64,000 nt of DNA from Fen-1362 sp049516395 (GTDB taxonomy: Bacteria; Planctomycetota; Phycisphaerae; Sedimentisphaerales; Anaerobacaceae), in NCBI GenBank assembly GCA_049516395.1, contig JBEKTD010000002.1, positions 248,001 through 312,000 of the forward strand, written 5' to 3'. The notes under the pieces were generated by a model, which did no database searches, was not told the DNA's origin, and saw nothing but the letters and a program-made list of their open reading frames with translations. This document shows, piece by piece, positions 1-9,125 of the stretch. The translations under genes and the position numbers were made by a program. The number at the start of each line of letters is the position of its first letter. Positions within the stretch are counted from its first letter, which is position 1.

Positions 1-1
1 G

Positions 2-946
2 CTGATGACCGCCGGGTCAAACGCCGGCGAGCAAATGCGAGCGAAACTGGTAACCCAGCAAAATATCACCAAGCTCAGCGACCTGGGTCTGACTGCCGAC
101 CAGCTCGAACAGCTCGGGACATTGCATGGCGCTAAAAAAGGAGTGTTTATCGTTTCGGGACCCAGGAACAGCGGCGTGACGACGACTTTTTATACACTGC
201 TGCGGAGTCACGATGCGTTTCTCAACGGCATAACGACGTTAGAGAGACAGCCGTCGGGCAAATTGCCCAACATAACGCAAAATATCTATGTTCTGGGCGA
301 CAGCGGCATAACTACATACGGCAGGAAGCTTCAGTCGATGGTGCGTATGGACCCGGACATCATTGGTGTCGCGGATTGCGAGGACGTCGAAACAGCCCAA
401 ATCGCCTGTGGGGCCGCGGAAAACAAGCTTGTTTACGTCGTCATCGAGGAGGAAAATGCCCTCAAGGCGCTGGCTAAATGGATTAAGCTCGTCGGCGACA
501 AGAATAAGGCAATTGAGCATCTTCTGGGAATGTGCAACCAGCGTCTGCTTCGAAAGCTCTGCGAGAAGTGTAAACAGGCATACGAGCCGAACAGCGACCT
601 TCTGCACAAGTTCAACATCCCGGCAGAGAGAGCTAAGGTCCTTTATCGCACCGGCAAAGTGGTTTATGACAAGCGAGGAAAACCATTCCCCTGCGAAAGC
701 TGCCAGGAAACAGGATTCTTCGGCAGAATGTGCATTTTCGAGACCATTATGTTGAACGACCATCTGCGAAACGCGATTAAGCAGGCAAAGTCGCTTTCAG
801 ACGTTGGAACCGAGCTGAGGCGGGCTAAAATGCTGTATCTCCAAGAGCAGGGGTTGCTTAAGGTCATCGCGGGGATTACATCGATAAACGAGACGGTGAG
901 AGTTCTTTCGAAATCGAAGGATCAGAAACCGACAGCCGAACAATAG
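2..946 (+). CDS. GspE/PilB-type secretion ATPase, C-terminal part, degenerate
   Basis: The reading frame is open to the left edge and the visible part begins inside the family's nucleotide-binding domain, so the N-terminal half lies outside the window. Family members power type II secretion or type IV pilus assembly at the inner membrane. The Walker A position reads GPRNSGVTTT, with valine where the catalytic lysine of GPTGSGKTTT belongs. The Walker B region reads RMDPDIIGVADCEDVETAQ instead of the usual GEIRD form, and the conserved histidine box is lost. The zinc-binding cysteines are retained (CEKC, CESC). It is probably a catalytically inactive paralogue that may act as a partner of an active ATPase. 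The family call is confident; the loss of activity is inferred. Confidence 0.8.
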   Translation: MMTAGSNAGEQMRAKLVTQQNITKLSDLGLTADQLEQLGTLHGAKKGVFIVSGPRNSGVTTTFYTLLRSHDAFLNGITTLERQPSGKLPNITQNIYVLGDSGITTYGRKLQSMVRMDPDIIGVADCEDVETAQIACGAAENKLVYVVIEEENALKALAKWIKLVGDKNKAIEHLLGMCNQRLLRKLCEKCKQAYEPNSDLLHKFNIPAERAKVLYRTGKVVYDKRGKPFPCESCQETGFFGRMCIFETIMLNDHLRNAIKQAKSLSDVGTELRRAKMLYLQEQGLLKVIAGITSINETVRVLSKSKDQKPTAEQ

Positions 947-1002
947 AACGAAGCCGGGCGATAAACGCTCGGCACAAAAGTTAATGTGAAAATGAGGTTG
1001 TA

Positions 1003-2034
1003 ATGATAAGCGCAGTGATATTAATAATTATGGCGGGATGCGCCGTGGCCCAGTATCTCAAGGGTACCTTGGTAAAATCATTCCAGACGTTTATTGCGGC
1101 GTTGTGTGCAAGTCTTGTGGCATTGTGGTGGTATGAGCAGTTATCGGAAATGTTAATCAAGCAGGAGATGCTTGTTGATGTGGCCCAGCCGGTTTGCTTC
1201 GGAATGTTATTTGTGATTACATTAGCGATTTTTCAAACCGCCGCGACCTCGCTTACCAAACAAAAAATTGATTTCGGCGTTATGCCCGAGCGAGTCGGGC
1301 GGATAGTATTCGGTCTTTTGCTTGGTTACGTGATTTCAGGTGTGCTGTTAATCGGCGCAGCAATGTCACCGCTGCCCGAAGGTTATCCTTATCCGCGATT
1401 CGACGCCTCCAGACCCGACTTCAAAAAACCGGCTGGGGCGTTACTTAATCCTGATGGTTTTCTGGCAGGATTGTTCGGCATTATCAGCGGCGGCAGCGTC
1501 AGCGGAACGCAGAGTTTCGCGGTTCTGCACGCCGGGTTCGTTGACGAATTATACCTCAACCGGCTTAATCCTAAAGCGAAAGTCCGCACCGACCCCGGCG
1601 TCATAACTATACCGGCGAAAGCGGCGGCATGGCCCGCACCAGCCGGGCTTAAGGACGGCAGCGGCGCGGCAATACCTCCCATCGCCGACTATGATTTGAT
1701 TATCACACGCGTCGGATTCACCGGTAAAATGGACAGTTCTTTGGCGGTAAATCAACTGCGTTTTATGTGCAAAAAAAAGGGCGAGAAACAGCGCCTGGGC
1801 GGCAGCGCTGTTACCGCTTACTCAATCGGCTATCTCAAGAGCGACAATCAGGTCAAGACGGTCGGGCTAAAAGAAGAAATACCACTTAATTCCAAAGACG
1901 CAAAAGATGGCATATTATGGATTGACTTCGTATTAAGAGCGCCAAAGGATTTTGAGCCAGTGGCAGTAGGCCTAAAGGCAAACGCGATTGCGGAGGTACC
2001 GCCGATGGTTCCCGCTGAGCAGACCCCAAAGTAA
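1003..2034 (+). CDS. CvpA-like integral membrane protein with C-terminal soluble domain
   Basis: A 343-aa protein with about four hydrophobic segments in the first 125 residues, in the arrangement of CvpA-family membrane proteins. A soluble, probably periplasmic, domain of about 200 residues follows, with no motif I recognise. The ATG start has a GAGG ribosome site a few bases upstream. It follows the secretion-type ATPase by 56 bp in the same direction and could be co-transcribed with it. The CvpA similarity rests on topology and spacing only, so function is open. The C-terminal extension makes it about twice the usual CvpA length. Confidence 0.45.
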   Translation: MISAVILIIMAGCAVAQYLKGTLVKSFQTFIAALCASLVALWWYEQLSEMLIKQEMLVDVAQPVCFGMLFVITLAIFQTAATSLTKQKIDFGVMPERVGRIVFGLLLGYVISGVLLIGAAMSPLPEGYPYPRFDASRPDFKKPAGALLNPDGFLAGLFGIISGGSVSGTQSFAVLHAGFVDELYLNRLNPKAKVRTDPGVITIPAKAAAWPAPAGLKDGSGAAIPPIADYDLIITRVGFTGKMDSSLAVNQLRFMCKKKGEKQRLGGSAVTAYSIGYLKSDNQVKTVGLKEEIPLNSKDAKDGILWIDFVLRAPKDFEPVAVGLKANAIAEVPPMVPAEQTPK

Positions 2035-2744
2035 TGATTTTCTGGCGATAGTAAAAGAAACCGATGGTTTTTGTGGTTAATTGATTTGGTGTTTTATAGC
2101 CCCCCCCTCCAAGGAGTATTTAGTCGGGATGCTTTCTCCCCCGTTGGCCGATTGGGCCTGTCAGGCGCATACGAGCAGTTCTTCGAGGTCCAGTTCCATC
2201 AGGTGTTCGAGGTAGGCCTTTAGCTCATCTTCTGCGAATTTTGCCAGAAAATCCGGCCTTGCGGACTTGTTTATCTCGCAGATGCAATCAATCAATTCCC
2301 TTTTGCTCATATCACAAAATCCTTCAATGAAAATTCTTAATGGCTGTTCGCAGTATCGACATAGCCGGCGAATTTTCTTGAGCCGCTCCCGCAAAGGCGA
2401 CATCAACGCCCCATAACTAAAACCCCGACATACAGTAAACCGAGGGCCTGATACACAATATGTGGGATAGGGGTGTTTGGGGGGCGGTGAATGTCCAATA
2501 AAAACATCGCGAAGGGCGTGCTTGGAGGCACAGGAAAAATTTGCAATAGCGGAAAATTTTTCCGTTTGAGACAACAATATTCGAGTATGGCGTTTGATGA
2601 GAAACGGCTGGTTTTGGAGCGTGTCAGCCGGGCGGATTTTTCCCTTACAAGGGGCTTGTTCTGCGCGGTCTTTTTTCATATACTGGTTTGTTTTAGGGCT
2701 TTTATGGCGGACAGGCGCGTAAACCATTTATTGGAGAACCGAAA
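2035..2744. other. intergenic interval
   Basis: Apart from the small minus-strand gene at 2161-2310, no second gene is supported. A poly-C tract (2101-2107) and low-complexity sequence are present. The ribosome site for the next gene (GGAG at 2733) lies at the right edge. No RNA gene or clear terminator was recognised. Confidence 0.5.
2161..2310 (-). CDS. small acidic protein, 49 aa
   Basis: A short gene starting with ATG at 2310, preceded by a GAAGG ribosome site about ten bases upstream. The product begins MSKRELIDCICEINKSARPD and is helical and acidic (repeated LEHLMELDLEELL-type heptads), with three cysteines. The frame stays open further upstream, but that extension is of low-complexity composition and includes no better start. 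It lies alone in an otherwise gene-poor 700-bp interval, antisense to its neighbours. No function is recognised. The ribosome site and protein-like composition support it modestly. Confidence 0.45.
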   Translation of the reverse strand: MSKRELIDCICEINKSARPDFLAKFAEDELKAYLEHLMELDLEELLVCA

Positions 2745-4778
2745 GTGGCAAATACCGGCGATATGCGCAATATAGTAATAATGGGTCACGGCGGCGCGGG
2801 CAAAACCTCGCTCGTCGAGGCGATACTGCACAAAACAGGGGCGACCAATCGATTGGGCAGCGTGGATGACAAGACCAGTATCTGCGATTACTACGATGAG
2901 GAGAAGGCGCACGGCCATTCGATAAAGTCGTCGGTGGCTCACACGCAGTATGGGGGCAAGCAGATAAACATAATCGATACTCCGGGGTTTCCTGATTTCA
3001 TAGGGCCTTCGATAAAGGCGATTGTCGGCGCGGAGACGGTCGTGATAGTCATCAACGCGGCGTCCGGCGTTGAGACGGTTACTCGCAAGGTATTCGAGAT
3101 AGCGACAAAGACCGGCAAGGCCAAGCTGATAGTCATCAACAAGATGGACGTGGAAACTGCGGAGCTGTCCCGGCTGATTAAGGACATACAGGAGTGTTTC
3201 GGGACGCAGTGCCGATGCGCGAATCTGCCCGCGGCGGACAAGACGTCGGTAATCGACTGCATAGAGAACAGCACGGGCACATCACCCGTTATGGATGTTG
3301 CACAGGCACACACGGAGCTTATCGAAAGCGTAATCGAAGCAGACGACAAGCTTATGGAAAGCTACTTAGGCGGCGAGACGATACCGGCGGAAAAGGTCTC
3401 GGCGGTTTTTGTCCAGGCGCTGCGGGCGGGGAACGTTGTTCCGATTGTTTTCACGAATTCCAGAAAAGAATTGGGCATTGAGGAGCTTTTGAATCTCATC
3501 GTGAAATATACCCCGTCGCCGGCACAGGCGGAACCGGCAAAATTAACGGCGGGCGACAAGGAAACGGTGCTTCCGGCAGACCCGGCAGGCCCCTTAGCTG
3601 GCCTGGTTTTCCGCGTTTCATTTGACCCCAGGTCAAATATGAAATTTTCATCCATACGCCTATTCAGCGGGACTCTTAAATCCGACACGAATATGATTCG
3701 CAACGACGACAAGAAGGGCGTTCGGCCGGGCCATATTTTGAAATCACAGGGCGGCGAAACACAGGAAATCCCCGTGGGCATTGCTGGCGACATTATAACG
3801 CTGGCGAAAATAGAGGAGCTTAGGGTCGGAGACCTGATTAGCGACGGCAAAATAGCAGGCAAATTCGAAATGCCCGATGCCCCCTTGCCGATGTTCGCGC
3901 TGGCTCTTGAGCCGGCGTCGAGAGGCGATGAGCAAAAAATCGGCACGGCGCTGGAGAAACTTTGCGAGGAAGACCCATGTTTGAAAGTCACCAGAGACGC
4001 CCAGACCAAAGAGCTTGTCCTTAACGGTCTTGGTGATTTACATTTACGCGTGATGCTCGAAAAGATGGAAAGCCGTTCGAAGCTCAAGGTCAATACCAAA
4101 GAGCCCAAGATTCCATACCGCGAAACGATTACGCTTAAGGCCGAAGGCCATTATCGGCACAAGAAGCAGACGGGCGGAGCGGGACAGTTCGGCGAGGTTT
4201 ATCTTCGCATTGAGCCGGCGCCGCGAAATTCCGACCCGCCATTGGTGTATAGCTGGGATATTTTCGGCGGGTCGATTCCGGGCCAGTACGAGCCGGCTGT
4301 GCTGAAAGGCATCAACGAGATTATGGAAAACGGTTTCGTCGCTGGTTTCCCGTTGCAGGACGTGAAGGTTTCCGTTTACGACGGCAAGTATCACCCGGTA
4401 GATTCAAAGGAAGTAGCGTTCAGGGCGGCAGGGAAAGGCGCGTTTCTTGAAGCGCTCGAAAAAGCCAAGGCGGTTTTGCTTGAACCCATAGTCAATATCG
4501 AAGTAACCGCGCCGGCGGAAAATATCGGCGATATCGCGGGCGACCTCGCAGGCAAACGAGGCAGGGTGCTGGGGCAGGATATGCTGCCCGGCAATATGCT
4601 GCTGATTAAGGCGCAGGTCCCGCTGTCTGAGGTTACGCAGTATAACAGCCAGTTGAAATCCGTAACCGGAGGCCGCGGCAGCTACTCAATGTCACTGAGT
4701 CATTACGAACCTGTCCCACCGCATACCCAGGCCAGCGTCGTTGCGGCTTACGCAAAGCCAAAACATACCGAGGAATAA
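2745..4778 (+). CDS. elongation factor G-like GTPase (EF-G paralogue)
   Basis: A 677-aa translation-factor GTPase with EF-G domain order. The G domain carries GHGGAGKTSL (P-loop), DTPGFPDF (G3) and NKMD (G4), followed by domain II, domain III and the C-terminal domains IV and V (YRETI and GGRGSYSM regions). The P-loop differs from canonical EF-G (AHIDAGKTT), which places it with the EF-G-like paralogues of unclear role rather than the housekeeping factor. No rps12/rps7/tuf neighbours are present, which agrees. It starts with GTG at 2745 after GGAGAACC. The same leader, GGAGAACC(G/A)AAAGTGGCA, precedes the etfB homologue. A terminator follows. Confidence 0.85.
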   Translation: MANTGDMRNIVIMGHGGAGKTSLVEAILHKTGATNRLGSVDDKTSICDYYDEEKAHGHSIKSSVAHTQYGGKQINIIDTPGFPDFIGPSIKAIVGAETVVIVINAASGVETVTRKVFEIATKTGKAKLIVINKMDVETAELSRLIKDIQECFGTQCRCANLPAADKTSVIDCIENSTGTSPVMDVAQAHTELIESVIEADDKLMESYLGGETIPAEKVSAVFVQALRAGNVVPIVFTNSRKELGIEELLNLIVKYTPSPAQAEPAKLTAGDKETVLPADPAGPLAGLVFRVSFDPRSNMKFSSIRLFSGTLKSDTNMIRNDDKKGVRPGHILKSQGGETQEIPVGIAGDIITLAKIEELRVGDLISDGKIAGKFEMPDAPLPMFALALEPASRGDEQKIGTALEKLCEEDPCLKVTRDAQTKELVLNGLGDLHLRVMLEKMESRSKLKVNTKEPKIPYRETITLKAEGHYRHKKQTGGAGQFGEVYLRIEPAPRNSDPPLVYSWDIFGGSIPGQYEPAVLKGINEIMENGFVAGFPLQDVKVSVYDGKYHPVDSKEVAFRAAGKGAFLEALEKAKAVLLEPIVNIEVTAPAENIGDIAGDLAGKRGRVLGQDMLPGNMLLIKAQVPLSEVTQYNSQLKSVTGGRGSYSMSLSHYEPVPPHTQASVVAAYAKPKHTEE

Positions 4779-4804
4779 AGAAATTTATTTGTGCTTGAAC
4801 ATTG

Positions 4805-4830
4805 ACCCCCGGTTTGATTTAGCTGGGGGT
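4805..4830 (+). terminator. rho-independent-like terminator after EF-G-like gene
   Basis: An 8-bp stem (ACCCCCGG / CTGGGGGT, one G-U pair) with a 10-base loop is followed by TTTCTGTTT. It lies 26 bases after the EF-G-like stop codon. Confidence 0.6.
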
Positions 4831-4952
4831 TTCTGTTTACTGATTACTCAAATTCGATTGAATATTGAACCTTCAATCGCATAAACTATTAGTGTTAATG
4901 ATGCTTGAAACGCATAACCGATACTTGTCAAATGAGTGAGAAGAGAAAGATT

Positions 4953-5531
4953 ATGAGGATATTTATCTCTCTTGCATTAGCGCTGGCGTTTGTTATGCCC
5001 TGTGCGGGCCAAACCAATTGCGACAAGAACTCCGACAAAGGCATATTTTTTGAGGTGTACAACGTATTCGTCGCAAAACGGCCGCACGATATCAATGATA
5101 TTAACAATCTGCTTGCCGGCAGCGCGGATTACAATTGCGCCGAGGTCGAAGAGGCCAACGGTCTTAATAGAAAAAACATCTTCGGCAAACCAGATGAGAA
5201 TGTCGCTTATGTAATAACCTTTTCGTTCAACGCGGAAACATCCGGTCAATGGGAGTTTGCTCTTTCTTATAACGCGGGTATCGCGTCGGCGCTGATTATC
5301 GATGAAAAGGTCGTTATGTTCAGCGACCTTGGTATCCGGGCCTCATACGAAAAGCCGATTATAACGACTGTCAAATTGAAAAACGGATTACATAATTTCA
5401 AATTCATCGGGCTTGAGAATTGCTGTGGCTCACCAATCCGTTTGAGTATCAAAGGCCCGTCTGAGGCCGACTTCAAAGTAATTTCCACAACCAATCTTGC
5501 TATTGGCCACACCACAGCCGGAATGCCTTAG
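4953..5531 (+). CDS. secreted protein of unknown function
   Basis: About 192 aa. The chosen start, ATG at 4953, begins directly with a signal peptide (MRIFISLALALAFVMPCAG) and has GAGAAAG upstream; an in-frame ATG at 4905 would add a non-hydrophobic extension. The mature part resembles a small beta-rich adhesion or PA14-like fold, with a CDKN segment near the N terminus and a CCGSPIRLS motif near the C terminus. The cysteine pairs suggest disulfides in the periplasm or outside the cell. No family is named with confidence. Its 3' end is close to, and convergent with, the phosphotransferase gene. Confidence 0.6.
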   Translation: MRIFISLALALAFVMPCAGQTNCDKNSDKGIFFEVYNVFVAKRPHDINDINNLLAGSADYNCAEVEEANGLNRKNIFGKPDENVAYVITFSFNAETSGQWEFALSYNAGIASALIIDEKVVMFSDLGIRASYEKPIITTVKLKNGLHNFKFIGLENCCGSPIRLSIKGPSEADFKVISTTNLAIGHTTAGMP

Positions 5532-5613
5532 AGAACAAACTATATCTGACATACAAGATTGATACTCTTCCGGGCGACTCGCATCGGCTGGCGATGATGC
5601 ACAGAAAGGTTTT

Positions 5614-6639
5614 TTACGACTCAATAGCCGCGGTGAGAATTTTGCGGTTGTCGTTAATCCAGCGTGCTTTGCGAACAATCATATTCAGAAAATCCGTTCC
5701 CTTAAGATTGCCGAAAAATCCCGTGGCGGCGATAGGCAAAACCGCCTCGGCTATCATTGTCTCAATCATTAAATCCGGAAGCGAAGCGAGATGGTCTTTA
5801 TCCAGGTTGATAACCTCACGATACCCTTCGAGGACCTGGACTAATTTGGCCTGGTCAAGATAATCGGGCCAGTCGGCAGGATTGGGATGATAGCCGACCA
5901 GAGAGAACTGAAGCATAGCGTTGGCTAAATCAGTAACCGGCTGGGCGATTTTCACGGAATCGAAATCAAACACGGCGACGATCTTGTCTTTGTTGAAAAG
6001 CATATTTCCAGGGTGCCAGTCGCCGTGGACGACCTGTTTGGGCCAGGAATCGAAATCAAGCTGGTTAACCTGAACGCTGGCGCTGTTGTAAAGAGACATC
6101 AGCTCTTCCCCGCAACGGTGAACCTTCCTTTCGTTGCTTTGTAAAATGTCCGAGGCGATGGTTTTAAGATGCCTCCTCACCATCGTCGAATTGTGACAAC
6201 TCGCTTTGAGCGGCTCCCACTCGAATTTGAAATCGGTAAGGTACTGGTGGAACTTCGCGAGCTGTCTTCCCGTATCGATTGTCGCTTCGGCTGAGCCGGT
6301 GTAACGGACGCCGCCCACGAATTTGAAAAGCTCATATACATTATTGCTAAGCTGCAGTATGGTTCCAAATTCATCCCGCGTAGCGACCAGCGGTGCAACA
6401 GGGAAATATCGTTTGGCCAGATGCGACTGCACGGCGTGTGCGAATGCGACCCGATACACATCGTCTTTATCCCGCAGGCGGCGTTTGAGCAGAAACCTGC
6501 CCCGCGTGGTTGTTACAACGATTTTGGGGGCGTGTTTGCTGCCCCCCACAAGGCGCATTACCTTGCGGATTTTGCCTATATCATACCGGCTGAGGACTTC
6601 GGCCAGCTCTTCTGACGTAAAACGCGCACCTGTCGCCAT
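5614..6639 (-). CDS. APH/homoserine-kinase-II-like phosphotransferase
   Basis: A 341-aa protein kinase-fold small-molecule phosphotransferase. The catalytic loop is VVHGDWHPGNMLF and the metal-binding motif is VFDFDSV, both diagnostic of the aminoglycoside phosphotransferase/choline kinase/CotS superfamily. The N-terminal lobe holds the LLKRR lysine region. The substrate cannot be told from sequence. Such stand-alone genes in environmental bacteria more often act on sugars, amino alcohols or spore/cell-wall components than on drugs. It is in the same direction as the Ser/Thr kinase upstream, separated by about 60 bp. Confidence 0.75.
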   Translation of the reverse strand: MATGARFTSEELAEVLSRYDIGKIRKVMRLVGGSKHAPKIVVTTTRGRFLLKRRLRDKDDVYRVAFAHAVQSHLAKRYFPVAPLVATRDEFGTILQLSNNVYELFKFVGGVRYTGSAEATIDTGRQLAKFHQYLTDFKFEWEPLKASCHNSTMVRRHLKTIASDILQSNERKVHRCGEELMSLYNSASVQVNQLDFDSWPKQVVHGDWHPGNMLFNKDKIVAVFDFDSVKIAQPVTDLANAMLQFSLVGYHPNPADWPDYLDQAKLVQVLEGYREVINLDKDHLASLPDLMIETMIAEAVLPIAATGFFGNLKGTDFLNMIVRKARWINDNRKILTAAIES

Positions 6640-6698
6640 AGATAAATACGATTAGTGATTAAGGGTTAACCGGAAATTAGAATTTGTCCGGAATTGGT

Positions 6699-7934
6699 TC
6701 ATTTGCGGAACAGCAGGAGAAGAACAATCAGCAGCAGAAAACCTGCCATGGCCCCAAGAACAAGAACGGTTGTCTTGTATCGCGTGACGGACTGTGCGAG
6801 GTCAACGTTTTCCGATTCCTCGACCACCTCGCCGTCCTCCAGCTTTTCGAGCTCAGACACGTTCATTCGTTTGTGTGCCCGCATTGGGGATCCGCCGTCG
6901 CGGACTGCCTTTAAATCAACCAGCAGCTCCTCGATGCTGTTGTACCGGTTTTTTTTGTCTTTGGCCATCATAACTTCGATGATTTCCGACACGCCCGCGG
7001 AAAGCGAAGTATTGATGTGGTCGGGCGGGACAAGCTCGTCTTTCAAATGCTTCCGCATTACTTCCATCGGGTCGTCGGCCATAAAAGGGACGCGCCCTGT
7101 TACCAGATGATAGAACGTCGCGCCCAGGCCATAAATGTCCGCCCTGCCGTCAACGTCTATTTCGCCGCGTATCTGCTCCGGGGAAATATAATAAGGCGTC
7201 CCGTATGCCTTGCCCTTCTCCATCTTGGCCGCTTCGAAGTCCGTCGTCTGCCTGGCAAGACCCATATCGGCCAGTTTTACTATCCCCTCCTTGTTAATCA
7301 TTATGTTCTTCGGCTTTACGTCGCGGTGAATAAGACCAACGGAGTGAGCGTGCCTGAGGGCCTCGGCTACTTGTATAATGACGTCCAGCGCCTCTCTCTC
7401 GCCGTAAACTTTGCCTGCCGCCAAATCATCGTAAAGGGTTTTCCCTTCGACGTATTCCATTACGAAGTAATGGTGTCCGCCCGATTCGCCGACGTCCACT
7501 GCCTGGACGATATTGGGATGATTGAGCTTGCCCGCGGCCTTACCCTCTTTATAAAATCGTTCGACATATTCTTTGTTTTCGGAAAAGCGTTTTGGCAAAA
7601 CTTTGACGGCTACGATTCTATCCAAGCTCAACTGCCTGGCTTTGTAAACCACCGCCATTGCGCCTGCGCCTAATTTGCCCAGTATCATATAGCCGGGTAT
7701 CTGATGGGTCGCTGTGGACCCGCGTGCCTCTTTGATGGTGCTGATGACTCGGCTTGCCTGTGACTTTGTAAGGTAGCCCCTTTCGACAAGAAGGTCTCTA
7801 AGCAGGGCGGGGCTGGTTTTGGAGCGGTTATCGATTTCATCGATGCACCGTTTTAGCTCCTCATTGGTGCAAAGTCCCTGGTCGAGGGCTATTTTGCCGA
7901 ACATCGTGTCGTAGTTGGTATTGTCGTTTACCAT
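6699..7934 (-). CDS. membrane-anchored Ser/Thr protein kinase (Hanks type)
   Basis: 411 aa. Residues 1-75 form a small helical domain (FGKIALDQGLCTNEELKRC), a module often seen before planctomycete kinases. The kinase domain spans about 80-345: GKLGAGAMAVVYKA (glycine loop), VAVKVLP (lysine), HRDVKPKNIM (catalytic loop), ADMGLAR (DMG in place of DFG) and the APE-equivalent ISPEQ. A single C-terminal membrane helix (VLVLGAMAGFLLLIVLLLL) ends the protein, so the catalytic domain faces the cytoplasm on a tail anchor with no extracellular sensor. It is divergent from the etfB operon, with about 240 bp between them. Confidence 0.9.
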   Translation of the reverse strand: MVNDNTNYDTMFGKIALDQGLCTNEELKRCIDEIDNRSKTSPALLRDLLVERGYLTKSQASRVISTIKEARGSTATHQIPGYMILGKLGAGAMAVVYKARQLSLDRIVAVKVLPKRFSENKEYVERFYKEGKAAGKLNHPNIVQAVDVGESGGHHYFVMEYVEGKTLYDDLAAGKVYGEREALDVIIQVAEALRHAHSVGLIHRDVKPKNIMINKEGIVKLADMGLARQTTDFEAAKMEKGKAYGTPYYISPEQIRGEIDVDGRADIYGLGATFYHLVTGRVPFMADDPMEVMRKHLKDELVPPDHINTSLSAGVSEIIEVMMAKDKKNRYNSIEELLVDLKAVRDGGSPMRAHKRMNVSELEKLEDGEVVEESENVDLAQSVTRYKTTVLVLGAMAGFLLLIVLLLLFRK

Positions 7935-8088
7935 TTATCCGCTTACCGGTTTGGAAGGAGGTATTCTTCCAGTTTAATCCTGCTATTATTAGTTATACCA
8001 GACCATTGTCAAAATAAAAATAGAATCTAACTGTGGTCCAATAACAAATCGGCTATTTTGCTTTCCCAGTTTAACGCTTTCTATTCCA

Positions 8089-8116
8089 TTGACTTAGGCG
8101 AAAATCCTGTTACACT
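8089..8116 (+). promoter_or_regulatory. candidate sigma-70-type promoter for the etf operon
   Basis: TTGACT (8089-8094) and TACACT (8111-8116) are separated by 16 bp, 57 bases upstream of the GTG start of etfB. They sit in the divergent spacer with the kinase gene. Confidence 0.45.
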
Positions 8117-8172
8117 GCCCTCCTTTGACTACGGCTGCGGCTATTGACCCAGGCCGGTAAGGAGAACCAAAA

Positions 8173-9084
8173 GTGGCATATAATTGCGTGGTATTGGTAA
8201 AACAGGTGCCCGACACCAAAAGAGTAACAGGCAAGGCAATGAATGATGACGGAACGGTTAATCGTGCGGCCCTTCCGGCGATATTCAACCCGGAAGACCT
8301 CAATGCCCTTGAAATGGCGCTGGATATCAAGGACCGGTTCGGCGGAACGGTTACCGTTATAACGATGGGGCTGCCCGCGGCGGTAGTTACGCTAAAGGAC
8401 GCCCTTTATCGCGGGGCTGACGAGGCAATCCTGGTTACGGATGCCCGTTGTGCTGCAAGTGATACGCTGGCAACGAGTTACATACTCAGTTGTGCTGTAA
8501 AACGGATTAAATATGACATTGTCCTTTGCGGCAGGCAGGCGATTGACGGCGATACCGCACAGGTTGGGCCTCAATTGGCGGAAAAACTGGGAATACCGCA
8601 GATTACCTACGTTGAGAAACCCGTCGAAATCGAGGGGCAAACGATAACCGCTCAGCGCAACATTGGCAACGGCTGGCAAAAGGTCAAAACGCAGTTACCG
8701 GTCCTGCTGACGGTAACGGGTGAGGCCAACGTGCCGAGAGTTGCGGCAGCGAAAAAGATGATGAAATACAAGGCCGCAATGACGCCCGCCGGGATTGAGC
8801 AGAAGATAAAAGCCGAAAATCCTCGCGCTAGCGCAGACGAGATAAAAGAGCTGGCCGTGCAAAAATGCGGTGAGATGGACAAGAAGGGGCTTCTCATAGA
8901 GCAGTGGAATCTTGATTTGCTGAAAGCGGATTTGACGTGGTGCGGCAGGAGCGGCTCACCAACGAAAGTTCATCGGATTCAAAGCGTCGTGCTGGCCGCC
9001 AAAGAGACAAAATCGATTGCGCCGACCGATGACGGGCTGGCTGGTATGATTCACGAACTTCTCGAAGATAAAATCATCGCATAG
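8173..9084 (+). CDS. etfB: electron transfer flavoprotein beta subunit
   Basis: A 303-aa EtfB/FixA-family protein (VLVKQVPDTKRVTGK at the N terminus, CGRQAIDGDTAQVGPQLAE in the signature region). With EtfA it forms a soluble heterodimer carrying FAD and AMP (or a second FAD) that accepts electrons from dehydrogenases. The GTG start follows GGAGAACC. It is longer than the 250-260 aa typical of the housekeeping form, with an added C-terminal segment, as in anaerobic or bifurcating ETFs; bifurcation is not proven here. First gene of an operon with etfA and an acyl-CoA dehydrogenase. Confidence 0.92.
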   Translation: MAYNCVVLVKQVPDTKRVTGKAMNDDGTVNRAALPAIFNPEDLNALEMALDIKDRFGGTVTVITMGLPAAVVTLKDALYRGADEAILVTDARCAASDTLATSYILSCAVKRIKYDIVLCGRQAIDGDTAQVGPQLAEKLGIPQITYVEKPVEIEGQTITAQRNIGNGWQKVKTQLPVLLTVTGEANVPRVAAAKKMMKYKAAMTPAGIEQKIKAENPRASADEIKELAVQKCGEMDKKGLLIEQWNLDLLKADLTWCGRSGSPTKVHRIQSVVLAAKETKSIAPTDDGLAGMIHELLEDKIIA

Positions 9085-9125
9085 CTAATTACGAAATACG
9101 AACGACGAAATACGAGATACGAAAT
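9085..9125. repeat. low-complexity ACGAAATACGA spacer repeat
   Basis: Short imperfect units of TACGAAATACGA and relatives fill the gap between etfB and etfA. Similar sequence (TACTCGATATTCGATAC) occurs at about 30488-30520. It belongs to the dispersed intergenic repeats common in this genome. Confidence 0.5.

Noticed and set aside
2311..2727. Upstream extension of the small minus-strand gene to 188 aa
   Set aside because: The extension has poor protein character and no ribosome site; the internal ATG at 2310 has a good one.
5520..5613. Open frame after the secreted protein stop (KLYLTYKIDTLPGDSHRLAM)
   Set aside because: Looks protein-like but is only about 30 codons, lacks a start and ribosome site, and runs antisense into the phosphotransferase gene; perhaps a relic, not supported as a gene.
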